Shown here one piece after another: positions 60,127-64,000 of a stretch of DNA of 64,000 bases (within the stretch, counting starts at the first letter, position 1; the number at the start of each line of letters is the position of its first letter). Under the pieces are notes generated by a model that ran no database searches, was not told where the DNA came from, and saw nothing but the letters and a program-made list of their open reading frames with translations. Source of the DNA: G038396625 sp038396625 (lineage in GTDB: Bacteria > Bacillota > Clostridia > Peptostreptococcales > Thermotaleaceae); contig CP121688.1 in NCBI GenBank assembly GCA_038396625.1, positions 1,736,001 through 1,800,000 on the forward strand, read 5' to 3'. The translations under genes were made by a program, and so were the position numbers.

Positions 60127-61407
60127 TTGCTAGAACAACGAAAGACGATTGAAATAGGAAAACGAATAAAGCTACATATAATAAAAACCAATAAATTTAA
60201 GACCAATTTGGTAAGCGTGTATTTTCAAAGACCATTAATCAAAGAGGAAATTACCAAAAATGCTTTAATCTCTATGTTATTACCTAGAGGAACAGCGAAT
60301 TATCCTACATCCAAAGAAATTGCTCAAGCATTAGAAGGATTATATGGTGCTTATTTAAATAGTGATGTGGGCAAAAAAGGTGAGAGACAGATCTTACAAT
60401 TTAGAATGCAACTACCAAATGACCAATATGTAGAAGATAAAAATATAATGGTAAAAGGCATGAAAATTTTAAATGAATTTATAAACCACCCATATATTAT
60501 CGAGAATAAATTTAAGGAAGAATATGTACAACAGGAAAAAGAAAATCTTGCAGAAAAAATTGAGGGACGTAAAAACGATAAAATGAAGTATGCCTACGAT
60601 CGATGTATCGAAGAAATGTGCGGAAGTGAAAAATTTGCCTTATATGAATATGGTGATATAGAAGACTTAAAGCATATATCTAGCAAGGATTTATATGCCC
60701 ATTATCAAAGACTTTTGCACTCTTCTCCTGTAGATATTTGTGTGGTAGGAGATTTTGACGAAAAAGAAATTCAAACCTTAGTAACGGAAAACCTTATGTT
60801 TTATGAAAAGGAGTCTAAAGAAATACAAAGAGAAAAAATTGAATATACTCCTGATCAAGTTAGGTTTGTGCAAGAAAAGATGGATATCAACCAAGGAAAA
60901 TTAACATTAGGCTATAGAACCAATATACCTTTTGAGAGCAGTTTATATCAACCGCTAATGGTATATTCTAGTATATTAGGGGGAGGACCTAATTCTAAGC
61001 TTTTTAAAAATGTGAGAGAAAAAGAGAGTTTGTGCTACTATATTTTTTCAAGGATGGAAAAATTCAAGTCACTGATGCTGATTGGATCTGGTATAGAGTT
61101 TCAAAATTATGATAAGACTGTGGCGCTAATTGAAAAACAAATGGAAGAAATGAATCAGGGGAATTTTTCCATAGAAGATATAAAGAGTGCTCAAAACTCC
61201 ATTATTACTTCTATTCGGTCAATGACGGATAGCCCTAGTATGTTAGCTGATTTTTACTACACTCAGGCTATTACCAAAAACGATAAGAGTTTAGAGGAAA
61301 TGATTGAAAAAATAAGACAAGTAGATAAAGATCAGATTATACAAGCAGGGAAAAATATTAAATTAGATACTATATACTTCCTTAAAAATAAAGAGGAGGT
61401 TCGATAA
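60127..61407 (+). CDS. yfmF: M16-family peptidase-like protein YfmF
   Basis: A 426-residue M16-fold protein, the non-catalytic partner of YfmH. It lacks the HxxEH zinc motif of active M16 peptidases at the expected position (ISMLLPRGTANYP instead). The family is linked to EF-P 5-aminopentanol modification in Bacillus. A later region, ILGGGPNSKLFKNVREKESLCY, is the R/Y substrate-binding motif typical of the M16 C-terminal half. TTG start after GAGGAGGG. It is one base from yfmH, so they form an operon. Confidence 0.9.
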   Translation: MLEQRKTIEIGKRIKLHIIKTNKFKTNLVSVYFQRPLIKEEITKNALISMLLPRGTANYPTSKEIAQALEGLYGAYLNSDVGKKGERQILQFRMQLPNDQYVEDKNIMVKGMKILNEFINHPYIIENKFKEEYVQQEKENLAEKIEGRKNDKMKYAYDRCIEEMCGSEKFALYEYGDIEDLKHISSKDLYAHYQRLLHSSPVDICVVGDFDEKEIQTLVTENLMFYEKESKEIQREKIEYTPDQVRFVQEKMDINQGKLTLGYRTNIPFESSLYQPLMVYSSILGGGPNSKLFKNVREKESLCYYIFSRMEKFKSLMLIGSGIEFQNYDKTVALIEKQMEEMNQGNFSIEDIKSAQNSIITSIRSMTDSPSMLADFYYTQAITKNDKSLEEMIEKIRQVDKDQIIQAGKNIKLDTIYFLKNKEEVR

Positions 61408-61408
61408 A

Positions 61409-62704
61409 ATGACAGTAAAAAGAATAGAAAGTGAAGTATTAAAAGAAAATATGATTTTAAAAGAATTAGACAATGGTTTAAAGATTTTCTTTATGCCAAA
61501 GAAAGGCTATAATAAACAATATGCTTTATTTGCAACAAACTATGGATCCAATGATAGCAAATTTATAGTACCAGGAGAAAATGCAGTTACTGAGGTTCCA
61601 GATGGTATTGCTCATTTTTTAGAGCATAAGCTATTTGAAGAACCAGAAGGAAGTATATTTGATAAGTTTTCAGAACTAGGTTCTAATGTAAATGCTTACA
61701 CTAACTTTACTTCTACTTGTTACTTGTTTTCGTCTACAGATAAATTTTATGAAAATCTTGAGTTGCTGATTCAGTTTGTTCAATCTCCCTATTTTACAGA
61801 TAAAAATGTAGAAAAGGAAAAAGGAATTATAGAACAAGAAATACGTATGTATGAAGATAATCCAAATTGGAAAGTATTTTTCAATGCATTAAAGGCAATG
61901 TATCATGAACATCCTGTAAAAGTTGATATTGCGGGAACTGTGGAAAGTATCAATAAAATAACCAAAGAAGATCTTTATAAGTGTTACAATACCTTTTATT
62001 CGCCTGAAAATATGATTGTATTTATTACAGGAGATTTAGATTCGGAGAAAGTTTTTTCTGTTGTGGAAAAGAACATGAAATTTGATAAAATGCAAACAGA
62101 AGAAAAAATAAAACGAATTTATCCTAAAGAACCAAATACAGTTGTAGAAAGAATTATTGAGCAACAACTAGATGTTTCTATTCCATTGTTTAATATTGCC
62201 TTTAAAGATCAAAATCATGGGACTAAAGGAAAGGAACTATTGGAAAAAGATATTTGTACAAAGATATTGTTAGATATGCTATTTGGTAAAAGTACTGATT
62301 TTTATGAGCGTTTATATGAAGAAGGCTTAATAAATGATACCTTTGAACATGAATACACAGGAGAAATCGACTATGGATATTCTATGCTAGGTGGAGAGTC
62401 AAAAAATCCTAAAAAAGTTTTAGAGAGAATATTAGACTATGTGGCAGATATTAAAAACAAGGGATTAAATAAAGCGGATTTTGAAAGAATCCGAAAAAAA
62501 CAAATAGGAGAACATTTAAGCTACTATAATTCTGTAGAGTTTGTTGCGACTACTTTTACCGCCTATTATTTTAAAGAGATTATGATCTTTGATTATATTG
62601 AGCAACTGAAGAAGATTGACTTTGAAAAGGTTGAAAAAAGATTTAAAGAACATTTTGATGCTGACCGCTGTGTGCTATCCATTGTTAGTCCGAAAAAAGT
62701 TTGA
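61409..62704 (+). CDS. yfmH: M16-family zinc peptidase YfmH
   Basis: A 431-residue M16 peptidase with the catalytic HFLEH motif (GIAHFLEHKLF near residue 72) and the distal Glu in EKEKGIIEQEIRMYEDNP. FSELGSNVNAYTNFTSTCY is the usual beta-strand region. With YfmF it is associated with EF-P modification in Bacillus; neither efp nor the ymfI gene is in this window. AGAGGAGGT precedes the ATG. Confidence 0.93.
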   Translation: MTVKRIESEVLKENMILKELDNGLKIFFMPKKGYNKQYALFATNYGSNDSKFIVPGENAVTEVPDGIAHFLEHKLFEEPEGSIFDKFSELGSNVNAYTNFTSTCYLFSSTDKFYENLELLIQFVQSPYFTDKNVEKEKGIIEQEIRMYEDNPNWKVFFNALKAMYHEHPVKVDIAGTVESINKITKEDLYKCYNTFYSPENMIVFITGDLDSEKVFSVVEKNMKFDKMQTEEKIKRIYPKEPNTVVERIIEQQLDVSIPLFNIAFKDQNHGTKGKELLEKDICTKILLDMLFGKSTDFYERLYEEGLINDTFEHEYTGEIDYGYSMLGGESKNPKKVLERILDYVADIKNKGLNKADFERIRKKQIGEHLSYYNSVEFVATTFTAYYFKEIMIFDYIEQLKKIDFEKVEKRFKEHFDADRCVLSIVSPKKV

Positions 62705-62760
62705 TTTAGTATAGAAAATTCATTATAATTAAGGATGAAGTAAAACTAAATTTAGATAAG

Positions 62761-62783
62761 GGTTGTCAGTTTTTCTGACAACC
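62761..62783 (+). terminator. Hairpin between yfmH and lgt
   Basis: GGTTGTCAG pairs perfectly with CTGACAACC around a five-T loop. A short TTTTT follows nine bases later. It may be a partial terminator or an RNA-processing hairpin before lgt. Confidence 0.5.
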
Positions 62784-62810
62784 TAATGACTTTTTGAGGA
62801 GTGATTTTTA

Positions 62811-63545
62811 TTGAATCCCGTTGCATTTAAGTTATTTGGTTTGTCTATAAGATGGTATGGTATACTTATTTCTATAGGTATTATCTTAGGTACTTTATTG
62901 GCTATAAAAAGGGCAAAACAACGAAATATTTCAGAGGATAGAGTGCTTGATTTACTACTCATTGCTATACCTGCGGCTATTATTGGTGCTAGAACATATT
63001 ATGTTATTTTTAACTGGGAATATTACGCAGGTGATATCATGAGTATGATTAATATTCGTCAAGGAGGCTTAGCAATTCACGGATCAGTGATCGCGGGAGC
63101 GACTGTAGGTTATATTTATTGTAAATATCATCGTATTTCTTTTTGGAAAATGGCAGATATTTGTGCACCGAGTATTATTTTGGGGCAAGCAATTGGAAGA
63201 TGGGGAAATTTCATTAATCAAGAAGCTTATGGAAGGCCTACCAATTTGCCATGGGGAATTATGGTGGATGGCGTAAAAGTACATCCCACATTTCTATATG
63301 AATCTGTGTGGAATTTTGCAGTATTTGTCTTTTTACTATGGTATGAAAAAAACAAAAAATTCGAAGGTGAATTGTTTTTGTTTTATGCTGCCTTGTATTC
63401 CATAGCAAGATTTTTTATTGAAGGATTAAGAATTGACAGTCTAATGCTTGGATCCTTTAGAGTAGCTCAATTAGTAAGTTTAGCTAGCATTTTGGTAGCA
63501 GGTACTATTATTTACAAAGGAAGAAATAAAAAGAAAAAATTATAA
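62811..63545 (+). CDS. lgt: Prolipoprotein diacylglyceryl transferase
   Basis: A 244-residue integral membrane enzyme that transfers diacylglycerol from phosphatidylglycerol to the lipobox cysteine of lipoproteins. The signature GRWGNFINQEAYGR is intact, the substrate Arg and the HG motif are visible (GGLAIHGSVIAG), and about seven membrane segments are seen. It serves the lipoproteins encoded in this window, PhnD and the family 5 binding protein. TTG start, eight bases after GAGGAGTGA. Confidence 0.96.
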   Translation: MNPVAFKLFGLSIRWYGILISIGIILGTLLAIKRAKQRNISEDRVLDLLLIAIPAAIIGARTYYVIFNWEYYAGDIMSMINIRQGGLAIHGSVIAGATVGYIYCKYHRISFWKMADICAPSIILGQAIGRWGNFINQEAYGRPTNLPWGIMVDGVKVHPTFLYESVWNFAVFVFLLWYEKNKKFEGELFLFYAALYSIARFFIEGLRIDSLMLGSFRVAQLVSLASILVAGTIIYKGRNKKKKL

Positions 63546-63758
63546 AAATGTAAGATTTTCTTCTTATAGTATGCTTAAAAAATAATAGGATTGCTTAAAC
63601 TGACAATATATCATAAGATTTAACAGGATTATCATGAATTTGTAATCGAAATGTCATATGCTGCTGTTGACATTCTTTGCCATTTGTAATAATATGTAGA
63701 TACCACTTCTCAATGCAAATCACCACATAACGATTATAATAAAATATGGGGTGTTGAA

Positions 63759-63908
63759 ATGTTAAAATATGAAATTGAGCAATTGCAGCATAGGTTAAAT
63801 CATTTGATAGAATTTGGTTATAGTTATGAAGAAATTTATCAAGTAAGTGTTGAATTGGATAGATTAATTTCTGAATTTTATAAAGCACAAAGATTTGCAA
63901 TGGTTTAG
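63759..63908 (+). CDS. Spo0E-like aspartyl-phosphate phosphatase
   Basis: A 49-residue helical protein with the signature VSVELDRLISEFYK, matching the S-x-E-L-D-x-L-I-x-x-(Y/F) motif of Spo0E/YnzD phosphatases, which dephosphorylate Spo0A~P and delay sporulation. It is preceded by GGGGTG six bases before the ATG, and by a TATAAT at 63735-63740. The length is the minimal size for this family. A longer open frame on the opposite strand overlaps it and is not credible. The final 90 bases of the window hold nothing I recognise. Confidence 0.85.
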   Translation: MLKYEIEQLQHRLNHLIEFGYSYEEIYQVSVELDRLISEFYKAQRFAMV

Positions 63909-64000
63909 TGATGTGATAATTAAGAAAAGGATGCATGCTATAAAGTATAAACAAAAAATAGAAAAAGCAAATTACAACTCTTAGGTATGATAAAGTACTT

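Noticed and set aside
63595..63954. 119-codon minus-strand open frame at the window end
   Set aside because: No ribosome site and odd composition; the plus-strand Spo0E-like gene explains the same DNA better.
1..64000. CRISPR arrays, prophage, insertion sequences or integration sites
   Set aside because: No regularly spaced repeats, transposase, integrase or terminal inverted repeats were found on reading through; the direct repeats seen are promoter- or terminator-scale.

Overview
The window is AT-rich DNA with the gene content of a Gram-positive, endospore-forming anaerobe of the class Clostridia. Supporting signs are purine-rich Shine-Dalgarno sites before nearly every gene, frequent TTG and GTG starts, a small Spo0E-like phosphatase, a TrmK/Nif3 pair, a DegS/DegU-like pair, the YfmF/YfmH peptidase pair, RNase P RNA, and strong intrinsic terminators. 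I cannot name a species. No transposase, integrase, phage gene or CRISPR array was seen, so this reads as ordinary chromosome.

Layout. 1-4.1 kb: housekeeping block (HAD phosphatase, trmK, Nif3-family protein, zinc-ribbon coiled-coil protein, rnpB). 4.2-6.6 kb: a cysteine-rich possible spore-surface protein divergent from a propeller/coiled-coil protein of unknown role. 6.7-17.8 kb: two tRNA-Leu genes around an envelope-stress pair (ECF sigma factor with a matching promoter, plus a membrane anti-sigma factor), polA-coaE-lytic transglycosylase, and nicotinate salvage. 17.9-23.6 kb: cell-wall hydrolase, dinB, then a SPOR protein and a DRTGG/ATPase/DRTGG/PHP/ATPase module that usually accompanies [FeFe]-hydrogenase genes but here lacks them. 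23.6-33.3 kb: CheW, a two-component pair, M18 aminopeptidase, a LysR regulator, an AlbA_2-type protein and a cation efflux protein. 33.5-42 kb: cobalamin adenosyltransferase, hypoxanthine phosphoribosyltransferase, SDR-type threonine dehydrogenase, redox proteins, pduL-deoC, CapA and PAP2 proteins. 42.0-44.6 kb: a decaying patch with two pseudogenes (a GT4 glycosyltransferase and a UDP-glucose dehydrogenase) flanking a phospholipase C-like gene.

44.8-57.6 kb is the most distinctive region. It is a complete carbon-phosphorus (C-P) lyase locus: a GntR regulator, then phnG-H-I-J-K-M, a hexapeptide acyltransferase, phnL, a PHP-IMPase fusion, and phnD-C-E1-E2. PhnI, G, H, L, M and J convert phosphonates to 5-phosphoribosyl 1,2-cyclic phosphate. 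Neither phnP nor phnN is present; the PHP-IMPase fusion is placed to replace them and return ribose 5-phosphate plus phosphate. The leader carries TTAACA-like repeats at about helical spacing, suggesting phosphate-starvation control. phnE1 carries a frameshift in an A7 run, so one transporter subunit is either broken here, corrected by slippage, or misread.

57.6-64 kb: ychF, a membrane-anchored ferrochelatase-fold protein that appears to have lost its catalytic residues, the YfmF/YfmH pair, lgt and a 49-residue Spo0E-like gene. All functional assignments come from motifs and family knowledge; no database search was run.
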